A DNA stretch of 64,000 nt. Source: UBA11986 sp031402435 (GTDB lineage: Bacteria > Bacteroidota > Ignavibacteria > UBA10030 > UBA6906). Numbering within the stretch: position 1 is the stretch's first letter; every line of letters begins with the position of its first letter. Of this stretch, positions 8,928 through 17,591 are shown piece after piece. Position numbers and translations under genes: made by a program. The notes under the pieces were generated by a model, which was not told the DNA's origin, did not search any database, and saw only the letters and a list, made by a program, of their open reading frames with translations. The stretch is taken from the NCBI GenBank assembly GCA_031402435.1, contig JANNSJ010000029.1:46023-110022 (forward strand), given 5' to 3'.

Positions 8928-9064
8928 CGAGCGTGAGTTGCTGTTTCTGCTTAGCTCGGATCAGGATGTAGTAGACTAGCATCAGCCTCAATGTTTCCCG
9001 GCCCTCTTTTGCTTGCTACTGGCACCCCTTTTCTGTAACTTTTTCCGCACTATCGTTCCCATGA

Positions 9065-9736
9065 GTGAAGACGCCGTTCCGGCACATGCCTAAATCCTCT
9101 CGGCCACATACCCCCGCGGCCCCGTCATCCGTTGATTCGAAAGAGCAACGCAAGCTCGATTCCCGTGCTGAAGACTCCAGACTCATCCAGGAAGCGCTCG
9201 CGGGCAACGACAAGTCCTACAAAAGACTGATGAACAAGTACCACGATGCAATCTTTAATTTCATTTTCAAGATGGTCCACGACCGGCAGCAAGTGGAGGA
9301 CCTGACGCAGGAAGCATTCATCAAGGCGTTCGCATCACTGAAGAACTTCAACGATGAGTACGCATTTTCCACCTGGCTCTACAAGATTGCAACGAATAAC
9401 AGCATTGACTTCATCAGGAAGCGAAAGCTCCAGACGTACTCCATCGACAAACCGATTGAATCGAAAGACGGCGACTATACGTTCGAACTGCCGGATGAAT
9501 CGTATGAAGCCGACAAGGGAATGATTAGCGACCAGAAGACAAAACTGTTGAACGAAGCCATAGCAAAGCTCCCGGAGAAGTATAAGAAGGTGATACGTCT
9601 CCGGCATGTTGAAGAGCAGAGTTACGAGGAAATTGCAGAAGCCCTCAAACTTCCGATTGGAACCATAAAAGCGCACATTTTCAGAGCGCGCGAAATGCTT
9701 TACAGGCACCTCAAGGATAGAATTCGCAACTATTGA
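9065..9736 (+). CDS. ECF-type RNA polymerase sigma factor
   Basis: The 223-residue protein has a Ser/Pro/basic N-terminal extension of about 35 residues. Sigma region 2 follows (about 50-120, with VEDLTQEAFIKAF and STWLYKIATNNSIDFIRKRK), then region 4 (about 165-220, with LPEKYKKVIRLRH and a helix-turn-helix at SYEEIAEALKLPIGTIKAH). Starts are GTG 9065 or ATG 9086; neither has a clear ribosome site. An envelope protein follows after 31 bases, but no recognisable anti-sigma gene lies alongside. Confidence 0.9.
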   Translation: MKTPFRHMPKSSRPHTPAAPSSVDSKEQRKLDSRAEDSRLIQEALAGNDKSYKRLMNKYHDAIFNFIFKMVHDRQQVEDLTQEAFIKAFASLKNFNDEYAFSTWLYKIATNNSIDFIRKRKLQTYSIDKPIESKDGDYTFELPDESYEADKGMISDQKTKLLNEAIAKLPEKYKKVIRLRHVEEQSYEEIAEALKLPIGTIKAHIFRAREMLYRHLKDRIRNY

Positions 9737-9767
9737 TGCAACCCGGCGGGCATCGGCATCGTAGTAT

Positions 9768-10679
9768 ATGCAGGACGTTTTCCAAACTATGCAAAAACAC
9801 CGGATAATACTGATTGTAGGCGCCTTTCTTCTTGTCGTGGTGGGTTCCGTTGCCGTGGGTCTTGAACTGATCCTGGATACCCCATTCAAGGAAATAGGCC
9901 GAACTACAGAAAAAGAACTGAAGGTTGTCCTCAGTTCTTCTTTTGGAAGCCTGCATGTGTCGAAGGGAGAGTCCGAGAAAATCCTCATTGCCGATGCAGC
10001 TGCGGGTAATTCTTCGGACCCGAGAATGGAAATCGATTATGATATCCGCAACCGGATTGGCTATATGGATATTGTGCTCGGTGAAAATGAGGGTGATCAT
10101 GAGCGAGGCAAGGGTTCATTCAAAATTTCGAACTTCGATGGCGGAACATGGTATCTCAAATTCAGCAATACGGTGCCGATTTCCTTTGATGTCGAGTTGG
10201 GTGTGGGAAATGGCGATTTCGATCTCTCTGGTCTGCAAGTAAAAGATTTCACCCTCTCAACAGGTGCAAGCGACGTAAGCCTCTCCTTTGATGAGCCGAA
10301 CAAGACATTCATTGAGAATCTCAGTATCGAATCAGGCGTCAGTAAGTTCAATGGCCACAAGCTGGGGAACGCAAACTTCAAGCGGTTCAGATTTCAAGGC
10401 GGCGTTGGTGCGTATACACTGGATTTTGGCGGCAATATCACCAGCGAAGTAGACGTCGATGTGGATGTGGGGCTTGGTGTCATGACAATTATCATTCCGT
10501 CGAATGTGGGGGCGAGGCTCTTCTACGAGAAAAGCTGGGTATCACGGCTTGATTGTGATCGTGACTTTCTCTCGGTCTCAGACAATGAATATGAGACTGA
10601 AAACTACGACAGCGCCGAAGGAAAGATGAACATCAGGATTGATTCGGGATTGGGGAGCATTAAGGTGAGAAGACAATAA
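9768..10679 (+). CDS. Membrane-anchored LiaF/toast-rack-like protein
   Basis: The 303-residue protein has one membrane helix (about residues 12-34) after a short cytoplasmic tail and a long extracytoplasmic part. This part is all beta in appearance, with repeated short strands (GVGNGDFDLSGLQV, LSTGASDVSLSF, GVGAYTLDFGG, VGLGVMTIIIP) as in the LiaF C-terminal and toast-rack domains. Such domains often sit in cell-envelope stress circuits. Its position directly after the ECF sigma gene suggests a regulatory or target relationship; this is inference. A terminator follows. Confidence 0.7.
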   Translation: MQDVFQTMQKHRIILIVGAFLLVVVGSVAVGLELILDTPFKEIGRTTEKELKVVLSSSFGSLHVSKGESEKILIADAAAGNSSDPRMEIDYDIRNRIGYMDIVLGENEGDHERGKGSFKISNFDGGTWYLKFSNTVPISFDVELGVGNGDFDLSGLQVKDFTLSTGASDVSLSFDEPNKTFIENLSIESGVSKFNGHKLGNANFKRFRFQGGVGAYTLDFGGNITSEVDVDVDVGLGVMTIIIPSNVGARLFYEKSWVSRLDCDRDFLSVSDNEYETENYDSAEGKMNIRIDSGLGSIKVRRQ

Positions 10680-10703
10680 CGAGGTGTTTGTTTCAAGCGA
10701 TCC

Positions 10704-10737
10704 AAGGGAAGGACAAGATCTCCGTGTCTTTCCCTTT
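10704..10737. terminator. Terminator downstream of the ECF sigma/LiaF-like pair
   Basis: An 11-bp stem (AAGGGAAGGAC / GTCTTTCCCTT, one G-U pair) followed by TTTT on the plus strand. The A-rich left arm may also serve the converging CHAT gene. Confidence 0.7.
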
Positions 10738-10751
10738 TCATTTTGTCCGCT

Positions 10752-13355
10752 CTACTGCTTGCCCCAGAGGGCAAACGACGCCCACATATACGGCGTTGCG
10801 TAATCTTTGTTTCTGATCATTTCCACAAGAGCCTGTCTGTAGGCGACATCCGCTGATTTCCCTCCCAGCAACGTCGTGTAGACCATTTCCCCAAAGAATT
10901 TCCTCGCCTTTCGTGAAGCCGGATGTGCATTCATCATACAAGAGGAACTCCCGTTCACAAGAAACAGAGCGGGCAGAAGACCGTCCACGTTGATGCTATC
11001 TGCTCGAAGATGGGAGACGATCACTGTCGGGAAGACCGGTGTCGTCAACATATCGCCTAACAGGATATCCCGTGTAGTGCCGCGGGTTTTCACATCCGAC
11101 ATCAGGACGTGGGCATTTCCCGGAGAGTAACTCGTGAAGCGCAGGTCAAGGGCGAGATGCAGGAGATCGCCGTGTTCGCGTTGCAATGTGGCAAGCGACG
11201 CCTGTTGCCCGAAGTACAGCCTTGTGTCTTTATAGAATGCGCGTATATCTCGAAGCTCATACTCCACATCCCATGCCGTTGTGCCGGGATGACCCATCCC
11301 GACAATGTCGCGAACAGGAATTGATGGGGGAGTTTTGAACTTCAAGATCGTAAGCGAGGGAAGGTAACTCACAGGAAACCGTTCAATGCAATACGGTGTC
11401 CCTGACCCCTTACGAAGAGCATGCACGGGGGCCATGGTAAGTTCTTCATCTGTCACAACCAGCACATTCGTAGCGCCAGAGAGAGCACTCTCTACAGGAC
11501 GTACCATTGCAGCGTACATCTGTGTTGACAGGTCTTGCATGTGCTGCTCAAGAGGTTTTCGCTGCACGGCTGGTGAGTCTGACAATGCCACAAGCTGCCG
11601 GAATGTTGACGTGTAATCCGTTACGAGGCCCCGCATGCGTTCACGATCAATGGCTGCAAGCTGCATAGTGACGCGTGAATTGGTGACGGCAAACGTGTAC
11701 AGCGATCTGCCCGTGGGAACCGACCGCAGCAACACGGCGCCCTGTGGAAGGAGCCGTTGCACTTCGGCGATTGTTGTTCCATCAAACCGTACTGCCGGCT
11801 CGAGGCGCGGATTTGCGATGAGAATTGCCGTTGCTGTAACGTCGAACGCACTCTCGGCGCTCTTTCTCTGGGCAACGATTTCTTCACGGAGTATCCTGTC
11901 ATCGGGGCCACGCATCAGGACGTTTGCCAGTTGTCTCTCGGCTCCTATCCTTAGCGCACGTGCATGATGAAGACGGTCAAGAAGAGTATTCGTTTCGTTG
12001 CTGCGGGTATGTGCATTGAGTGCGTTGAGTTCTTCGAACAGCCTGTGTTCTGTCTTTCGCTCGGCATACCAGAATGCTTCATCGCTCCGGCCAACCTGGA
12101 AGAGTAACTCGATCAGGGGATCATAATACGATAACCGGTGAAGAGTAATCTGTTCGGATTCTGCGTATACACCCGACGGCTGTGCTGCGCATCGTTCCTT
12201 CTGCTCGACCGCACTTTTGAAGTACGTCAGAGCGTCGTTGGAGCGACCGGCGCGCTGGTGGGCCATCCCCATGCCAAGGTTGGCGAATGCAATCCCGGAA
12301 CCATAGCCCACGGGAGTAAACAGCTCCACAGCGTTTTGTATGCTCTTGATTGCATCATCAGTCTTTCCGTCGCCGAGAGCGCAATGTCCCAGTTGAACAA
12401 ACAGATATCCTTCGGCGAGCTTGTTCTTGCTGACGATGGCAGCACTGAGCGCCGCGCGGTAGAAGCGTCCCGCATCGGCGAATTGTGTATTGCGCATGTA
12501 GATGTTGCCGACACGGATAAGCATCTCAAGGCGGATATCCTGAGCGCCGGATGTACGGTCCGTGCGGGTGAGCGCCTCGGTGAATGTTTCGAATGACTGC
12601 TGTGGATTGCCTGCATGGTCGTACGCGGTTGCAAGTGTCGAGAGTATCTTGATGACGAACAGCGATTCCTTTGCCTGGTCTGCAAACGTCAGGGCACGCA
12701 GGAGCGGCTCGGTCACCTGTTGATATTCCCGCCGTTCGAGAAACGAAAGTGCGGATTCATAATGCGCGCGGGCCTGCATGCCCAGGTTGCCGGATTCCAT
12801 GTACACCTTCAACAAATCGTTGATCGTCTGTGCCTGGTTTTCCGTGTTTTCCAGTGCCCGGCTGCCCGGCAGCATGGCGAACTGGATCTCACGCATTCCG
12901 GTTACATCATTGAAGACATGGGAAAGCCCCAGCGCTTCCGTATACATGGCATAGGCGACGCGGTCTTCACCCATTTGACGATGAAGCGACGCCACTTCCA
13001 GAAGCAACGCTCGCGCGTTTGCCCGGTCGGCAAGGGACTTGTATTGTTCAATGGCCTTGGTGTAGTGACAGATTGCGCTGTCAAAGTCGGCGGCGAGCGA
13101 ACTGATGCGGCCAAGGAGGCTGTATTCTTCGGCGAGTTGTTGTGCGCGGCTGAGCTTCAGATCGAACGCGAGAGCGGAATGGAGAAGCTGACGTCCCTCG
13201 CGGTACTTTCCATTGTCCAGTTGCGCTTTTGCAAGCACGAGCGTGCTATCGGCCTGCTTTTCCTCCGGCGTGAGTTCTTTACCGCAGCCGCCAAGGAGAA
13301 TGCCCAGCGCGATGGCAAGTAATGCAATGAAGGTGATGGTGGTTCTCAATCTCAT
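10752..13355 (-). CDS. TPR-CHAT lipoprotein with degenerate protease site
   Basis: The 867-residue protein has a signal peptide and lipobox ending at Cys 24 (ILLGGC), about ten TPR units (roughly residues 30-450), a helical linker, and a C-terminal CHAT domain (about 560-867). CHAT is a caspase-like peptidase fold; its end here, PYMWASFALWG, matches the family. However, the segment where the catalytic His is expected reads LLHLALDLRF instead of an H-x-x-H-G form, and the catalytic Cys segment reads VSHLRADS instead of an S-A-C form. The fold is kept but proteolysis is doubtful. It is monocistronic, with a promoter at 13386-13414. Confidence 0.8.
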   Translation of the reverse strand: MRLRTTITFIALLAIALGILLGGCGKELTPEEKQADSTLVLAKAQLDNGKYREGRQLLHSALAFDLKLSRAQQLAEEYSLLGRISSLAADFDSAICHYTKAIEQYKSLADRANARALLLEVASLHRQMGEDRVAYAMYTEALGLSHVFNDVTGMREIQFAMLPGSRALENTENQAQTINDLLKVYMESGNLGMQARAHYESALSFLERREYQQVTEPLLRALTFADQAKESLFVIKILSTLATAYDHAGNPQQSFETFTEALTRTDRTSGAQDIRLEMLIRVGNIYMRNTQFADAGRFYRAALSAAIVSKNKLAEGYLFVQLGHCALGDGKTDDAIKSIQNAVELFTPVGYGSGIAFANLGMGMAHQRAGRSNDALTYFKSAVEQKERCAAQPSGVYAESEQITLHRLSYYDPLIELLFQVGRSDEAFWYAERKTEHRLFEELNALNAHTRSNETNTLLDRLHHARALRIGAERQLANVLMRGPDDRILREEIVAQRKSAESAFDVTATAILIANPRLEPAVRFDGTTIAEVQRLLPQGAVLLRSVPTGRSLYTFAVTNSRVTMQLAAIDRERMRGLVTDYTSTFRQLVALSDSPAVQRKPLEQHMQDLSTQMYAAMVRPVESALSGATNVLVVTDEELTMAPVHALRKGSGTPYCIERFPVSYLPSLTILKFKTPPSIPVRDIVGMGHPGTTAWDVEYELRDIRAFYKDTRLYFGQQASLATLQREHGDLLHLALDLRFTSYSPGNAHVLMSDVKTRGTTRDILLGDMLTTPVFPTVIVSHLRADSINVDGLLPALFLVNGSSSCMMNAHPASRKARKFFGEMVYTTLLGGKSADVAYRQALVEMIRNKDYATPYMWASFALWGKQ

Positions 13356-13385
13356 CAGGAATGAAGTGATTATTTCTTGCTGGCA

Positions 13386-13414
13386 AATATAGAGAAGTTT
13401 GAGGGGAGAAACAA
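13386..13414 (-). promoter_or_regulatory. Sigma-70 promoter of the TPR-CHAT gene
   Basis: On the minus strand: TTGTTT, 17 bases, TATATT. The predicted start is near 13379, about 24 bases before the ATG. Confidence 0.55.
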
Positions 13415-13555
13415 TAAAGGCAGGCTATAGGGTGGAGGGTTTAGGGTTCGTGCAATTATACACTGATGTCACTCGCATCGGGAGACCACCGTCTCTTGCT
13501 CGCCCGCCATCTTTGAGGCGGGGCTTTTCCTTTTTAAAGAGGTTAGGCAGCGGCG

Positions 13556-14152
13556 TCATTCTGATAGGAAGCAAACATCCCGCCGTACTTCTTTCCGCCA
13601 CGTCCTGCCAAATTTCTGATCGAGGTACTTGAACATAACCTTGTTATACTCTTCGATGCATGCATCTGCTGGGGGAACACAACCGAAGTCGAAGTACTGA
13701 ATATCATACTTCTTTTCAAAGGCCTCGTCTTCAGAAGTGCTCGCTCCAGGAGCAATTCCTCCAGCGAGAAGAAGTTTGATCTGGTTTTCTCTGATATCGA
13801 TAGTTGCCACTTTGGCATCGTGTGAGCATTTGGTCTTCAATGCAAAATCCAGAGAAGCCGTATCGCCGGCCAAGAATGACACGACAGTATCGATATTATT
13901 GTACCCAAACCCCATGACTTGAACCGAATGTTTGCCTGGGGGAATTTCCCGAATGATATATTGCCCGAGACTATCTGGGATACTTGCAAGCCTGGTCCCT
14001 TTTAACTTTACGAGACCGGTGGTGATTCTAGAATTATTCACACACGATACAAGACAGCCTTTCATCGTTGAGACTTTCGCATCGCCAGATTGCCCAATTG
14101 TGGGCTGGAGGGGAAGGAGAAGGCTCAATATCATGAAGACTCTATATTGCAT
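13556..14152 (-). CDS. Secreted protein with carboxypeptidase-regulatory-like domain
   Basis: The start at ATG 14152 is set by AAGGAG six bases upstream and gives 198 residues; longer frames to 14221 lack a ribosome site. A signal peptide (about residues 1-20) is followed by a beta-sandwich of the carboxypeptidase-regulatory type, with the typical DSLGQYIIREIPPGKHSV phrase near residues 60-80. A Cys-containing C-terminal part ends in a charged helix. It is likely periplasmic or outer-membrane associated. A candidate -10 box TATAAT lies at 14186-14191 on the minus strand. Function unknown. Confidence 0.7.
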   Translation of the reverse strand: MQYRVFMILSLLLPLQPTIGQSGDAKVSTMKGCLVSCVNNSRITTGLVKLKGTRLASIPDSLGQYIIREIPPGKHSVQVMGFGYNNIDTVVSFLAGDTASLDFALKTKCSHDAKVATIDIRENQIKLLLAGGIAPGASTSEDEAFEKKYDIQYFDFGCVPPADACIEEYNKVMFKYLDQKFGRTWRKEVRRDVCFLSE

Positions 14153-14278
14153 AGAAAACTCCTTGATGCCGCTGCCTAACATATGATTATACCGCACACC
14201 CCATATTCCTAAATCCCGCATGTTATACGGCAGCTTGCATATTGCACTGCTGTATGAGTGAAACGCTGCGAGAGAAGA

Positions 14279-15055
14279 TTAAATGTTGGTTTTCAGTCCT
14301 TTTGCTGCCCGCACCATCTTCTCCGGCCAGTCAGTTACAACAGCATCAACGCCGAGAGCAGCCACCTTGTCAAAGTGCTGGGGAGTGTTCACGCCATAGC
14401 AGGCAAGCGTGAGTTTATGGGCGCGGGCGTCGGCGATCATGCGTTCATTCAACTGTGTGCGGCTGCAGATGAATGCACTGGCGCCGATCCTGGAGCAGAG
14501 TTTCGAGGGCTTCTTCCGGATATCGCGCACGGGATGATACAGCGCGCCGGTTTTTATTTCGGGGAAGAGGTCATGCATGCGCTTGATAAACTTATGGTCG
14601 AATGAAGACACAAGCGCACGCTCTTCGAATCTCTTCTCCATGATGATAAGGATGACGCATTCCTCGAAGCGTGTACGTGTGCGAGGATCGCCGTCCGTTT
14701 TGACCTCGATGTTGAGATTGACATTGGTGGGAAGAAGAAACTCCATTACCTCGCGGAGTGTGGGGATGCGTTCTCGATGAAATTTTGGATCAAACCACGA
14801 TCCCGTATCAAGCATGCGCAGTTGTTGCAGTGTAAGGTCCCAGATATTGCCCTTGCCGCCGGTTGTACGCTTGACGTTGCGATCGTGGTGTACAACGATG
14901 TGGAAATCCTTCGTCAGGCGCACGTCCAGTTCGATCATGTCTGACCCTGCGATAACGGCCTTGCGAAATGCGGCCATCGTGTTTTCCGGGGCTGTACCCG
15001 AAGCGCCGCGGTGAGCGACAATGAATGGCTTCTTAATGGGAGGGGTCATCCTCAC
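14279..15055 (-). CDS. Glycerophosphodiester phosphodiesterase family protein
   Basis: The 258-residue GDPD TIM-barrel has catalytic motifs HRGASGTAPENT near residues 15-26, ELDVRLTKD, and HHDRNVKRTTGG near residues 52-63. The family hydrolyses glycerophosphodiesters to glycerol-3-phosphate plus alcohol. No signal peptide is seen, so it is probably cytoplasmic. GTG 15055 overlaps the adk stop by four bases, and ATG 15049 is an equally good start. It is the third gene of an rlmN-adk-GDPD unit. Confidence 0.9.
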   Translation of the reverse strand: MRMTPPIKKPFIVAHRGASGTAPENTMAAFRKAVIAGSDMIELDVRLTKDFHIVVHHDRNVKRTTGGKGNIWDLTLQQLRMLDTGSWFDPKFHRERIPTLREVMEFLLPTNVNLNIEVKTDGDPRTRTRFEECVILIIMEKRFEERALVSSFDHKFIKRMHDLFPEIKTGALYHPVRDIRKKPSKLCSRIGASAFICSRTQLNERMIADARAHKLTLACYGVNTPQHFDKVAALGVDAVVTDWPEKMVRAAKGLKTNI

Positions 15056-15690
15056 AGCAGCATTTTTATTTCTCGATGAACGACGTCGATCGAACTATTA
15101 CCATCGATGTTTACCACCAGGCCGCGCTTCTTGTAAAATTCGATCACTGGCTCGGTGGAGATATGATACACTTTCAGCCGTTTCCTGACCGTTTCCTCGC
15201 GGTCATCGTCTCGCTGAAACAGTTCTCCTCCACAGTTCGGGCATGGCGACTTGACGGTGAGGCTGTCGAGATCGGTGTTGAAAATCTTGCCATCCTTCTT
15301 ACACACTAGTCTGTTGCTCAAACGGCGCACAAGCTCTTCATCGTCAAGCTCAAAGTTGACGACGATGAATTCTTTGACCCCAAGGTCTTTGAATATCTTC
15401 GACAGCGCTTCTGCCTGCGCAATGGTACGGGGAAAGCCGTCCAGCATGAAGCCGTGTGAATTCTGTGGTGACGAAAGCACCTCGCGCACAATACCGATCA
15501 TGACGTTATCTGGGACAAGCTGGCCAGCATCCATTAGCGCCTTGGCCTTTTTACCGAGGTCGGAACCCGTTGCGACCGCCTCACGCAACATATCGCCGGT
15601 GGAAATGTGCTGTACGCCGAATTCTTCGCTGAGGAGCTTCGCTTGAGTTCCTTTTCCAACACCCGGTGGTCCAAACAGTATCAATCGCAT
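15052..15690 (-). CDS. adk: Adenylate kinase
   Basis: The 212-residue long-form enzyme converts ATP plus AMP to two ADP. It has P-loop GPPGVGKGTQ (residues 7-16), the AMP-binding DGFPRT motif and a LID domain with a candidate zinc site built as C-x2-D (VCKKD) and C-x2-C (CPNC). This puts the Asp in the first knuckle, where well-studied Gram-positive enzymes have it in the second. It lies 28 bases downstream of rlmN. Confidence 0.95.
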   Translation of the reverse strand: MRLILFGPPGVGKGTQAKLLSEEFGVQHISTGDMLREAVATGSDLGKKAKALMDAGQLVPDNVMIGIVREVLSSPQNSHGFMLDGFPRTIAQAEALSKIFKDLGVKEFIVVNFELDDEELVRRLSNRLVCKKDGKIFNTDLDSLTVKSPCPNCGGELFQRDDDREETVRKRLKVYHISTEPVIEFYKKRGLVVNIDGNSSIDVVHREIKMLL

Positions 15691-15718
15691 TCGATGGCCT
15701 TATATATATGGTGGTGTT

Positions 15719-16876
15719 CTACACTGTCAAACGGACGGAGCGTTCGCCTTCTACGGTATTCCGATGGGCCGGGCCCGGCGTCCGTGCGCGCTGTCTGCGT
15801 TCAGTCTTGACCGCAAGCTGACCGCACGCGGCATCAATATCCTGGCCGGCGCTGCTGCGGACAAACACCGTGAGATTGCTTGTGCGAAGCTTTTCCACGA
15901 TATGCGCCATGCGTGGAGATGGCTTCAGCTTCGCGGAGAGACCTCCCGGCGATGTAAAGTCGATGGAATGAAATGGGATGATGTTAATCTTGCTTGGAAC
16001 GCGCCGCGCCAGTCTGATGAGGCCTGCAACATCCTTCTCCGAATCATTCACCCCGTCAAAGAAGATGTACTCGTACGTCACCCGTTGCTTTGTGCGCTCA
16101 TAGTAGAACTCGAGAGCAGTCATTAACGCTTCGATATCAAATTTTTTGTTGATTGGCATGAGACTGGTGCGCGTTTCGTTATTGGCGCTGTGGAGAGAGA
16201 CGGCGAGTTTCACGCGACGGCGTTCTTCGCCCATCTGCCGTATCCGGTCTGCCCATCCTGCTGTGGAGATTGTAATGCGCCGTGTTGTAATGCCGATGCC
16301 AGTGGAGATGATCTCCACTGCTTTCATGACGTTCTCATAGTTCATCATGGGTTCACCCATCCCCATGAAGACAATGTTCGTGATCTTTTTGCCGGAAAGT
16401 CTTTTTGCCTGAAGCACCTGGTCAACGATCTCGCCCGGTGTAAGATTCCGGACAAACCCCATGGTTGCGGTTGCGCAGAACTTGCAATCCAGCGGGCAGC
16501 CTACTTGTGTTGACACGCAAAGTGTGAGGCGTTGTTGTTCATCCTCATTCGCGGCTTCTTTATCTTTAAATGCAGCCGCCGGTGGAATCAGGACGCTTTC
16601 GATCTTTGTTCCGTCCGCAAGGCCGAAGAGAAATTTCGTTGTTGAGTCTTCCCTGGAGTGTTGCTGCGTAATGAGGCTGATGCCGGACAGAGAGGCCGAG
16701 TTGCGGAGAACCTCCCTGAACGACTTGCCCAAGTCAGTCATCCCTTCAACATCTGTGGCGCCTTTGCCATACATCCACTGAAAAATCTGGTTCCCCCTAT
16801 AGCGCGGCTCACCGATGGATTCGGCAAAATCGGCAAGTTCTTGTTGTGTAAGGCCCAGAAGGTTCGTTGTGTTCAT
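15719..16876 (-). CDS. rlmN: 23S rRNA/tRNA adenine-C2 methyltransferase RlmN
   Basis: RlmN is a radical SAM enzyme that methylates C2 of A2503 in 23S rRNA and A37 of some tRNAs. The cluster motif C-x3-C-x2-C (CPLDCKFC) and the C-terminal methyl-carrying Cys in QDIDAACGQLA are both present. I place the start at ATG 16876 (385 residues, MNTTNLLGL) because family similarity begins there and the predicted promoter at 16884-16912 would start transcription at about this codon. The longer frame to 16930 would run through that promoter. No Shine-Dalgarno sequence is present, so the mRNA may be leaderless. Confidence 0.93.
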   Translation of the reverse strand: MNTTNLLGLTQQELADFAESIGEPRYRGNQIFQWMYGKGATDVEGMTDLGKSFREVLRNSASLSGISLITQQHSREDSTTKFLFGLADGTKIESVLIPPAAAFKDKEAANEDEQQRLTLCVSTQVGCPLDCKFCATATMGFVRNLTPGEIVDQVLQAKRLSGKKITNIVFMGMGEPMMNYENVMKAVEIISTGIGITTRRITISTAGWADRIRQMGEERRRVKLAVSLHSANNETRTSLMPINKKFDIEALMTALEFYYERTKQRVTYEYIFFDGVNDSEKDVAGLIRLARRVPSKINIIPFHSIDFTSPGGLSAKLKPSPRMAHIVEKLRTSNLTVFVRSSAGQDIDAACGQLAVKTERRQRARTPGPAHRNTVEGERSVRLTV

Positions 16877-16883
16877 ATACCCA

Positions 16884-16912
16884 AATCTACGAAAGACGGA
16901 GAAGGCAAGCAA
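16884..16912 (-). promoter_or_regulatory. Candidate promoter of rlmN-adk-GDPD, implying a leaderless mRNA
   Basis: On the minus strand: TTGCTT, 17 bases, TAGATT. Seven bases separate the -10 box from the rlmN ATG, so the transcript would start at or within a base or two of the start codon. Confidence 0.5.
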
Positions 16913-16935
16913 GCTGCACGGAAAAAACAAAAAAA

Positions 16936-16959
16936 GCCCCCGTGGTACACCGCGGGGGC
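16936..16959 (-). terminator. Terminator after the small secreted protein gene
   Basis: A 10-bp GC-rich stem (GCCCCCGTGG / CCGCGGGGGC, one G-U pair) with loop TACA; on the minus strand it is followed by a T-rich run. It separates gene 16990-17541 from rlmN. Confidence 0.9.
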
Positions 16960-16989
16960 CGTGATATTTTGATGAAGCGGGTAGTTTGC

Positions 16990-17541
16990 CTATTCTCCCT
17001 TCACATTTCCGTCAACTTGAGCATAAATGCTCGCACAAACCGATAAGCCCGAAGGAACAGGCGGGACGCCGGCTCCCGTAAGAGTACCGGTGGATGAAAG
17101 AGTTATCAGGGGCAATGGTTTTTGCTTAAGAGCATTAATCAATATGGCTATGCCCGCCGCCTGGGGTATGACATGTGGCGATGTTCCAAGGAGAGATTGA
17201 GGTGTGGAAAAATCAGCCCAGGTTCCGCTGTACGTTAAGAGCGGTGTGCCATTGATGCGAACTACACCATTTGTAACACTCCCTGTAAATGCGCCCGTAA
17301 CTTGAACTGTTATGTCGTAGACTCTGGCGTCTACTATCTTGTCCTCGTAACTATCATCTATGAGTGTGCTCGGGTCGATGGTTGCAGAGCCAGTGTAGTT
17401 GATGTCTGGGCCGGCGTTAATGTTGTAGCACCGTGAGATTGGATCCATTGCTATGGACACGATGATCGGATCGTTGATGCACTCGAACCCCATCGTTGTC
17501 AATGCGACGAGCAGGGTCACCAATACCATTGTTTTTTTCAT
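16990..17541 (-). CDS. Small secreted protein of unknown function
   Basis: This 183-residue protein has a clear signal peptide (MKKTMVLVTLLVALTTMG); a Cys follows, but without a good lipobox. The rest is Thr, Ser, Gly and Pro rich and looks all-beta, with isolated Cys residues that could form disulfides. The start at 17541 is supported by AGGAGAG just upstream. It follows the barrel protein gene by 50 bases and ends at a strong terminator. I recognise no family. Confidence 0.65.
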   Translation of the reverse strand: MKKTMVLVTLLVALTTMGFECINDPIIVSIAMDPISRCYNINAGPDINYTGSATIDPSTLIDDSYEDKIVDARVYDITVQVTGAFTGSVTNGVVRINGTPLLTYSGTWADFSTPQSLLGTSPHVIPQAAGIAILINALKQKPLPLITLSSTGTLTGAGVPPVPSGLSVCASIYAQVDGNVKGE

Positions 17542-17591
17542 ATCACTCTCCTGATTGTATGATAGTCTGGGGAGACCGTAAATGCCATTGT

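Noticed and set aside
13488..13530. GC-rich hairpin with T-run
   Set aside because: The T-run suits only the plus strand, where no gene ends; the stem needs a bulge. It may be a repeat remnant but cannot be supported from one copy.
16877..16930. Longer N terminus for rlmN
   Set aside because: It crosses the predicted promoter and adds residues with no family counterpart.
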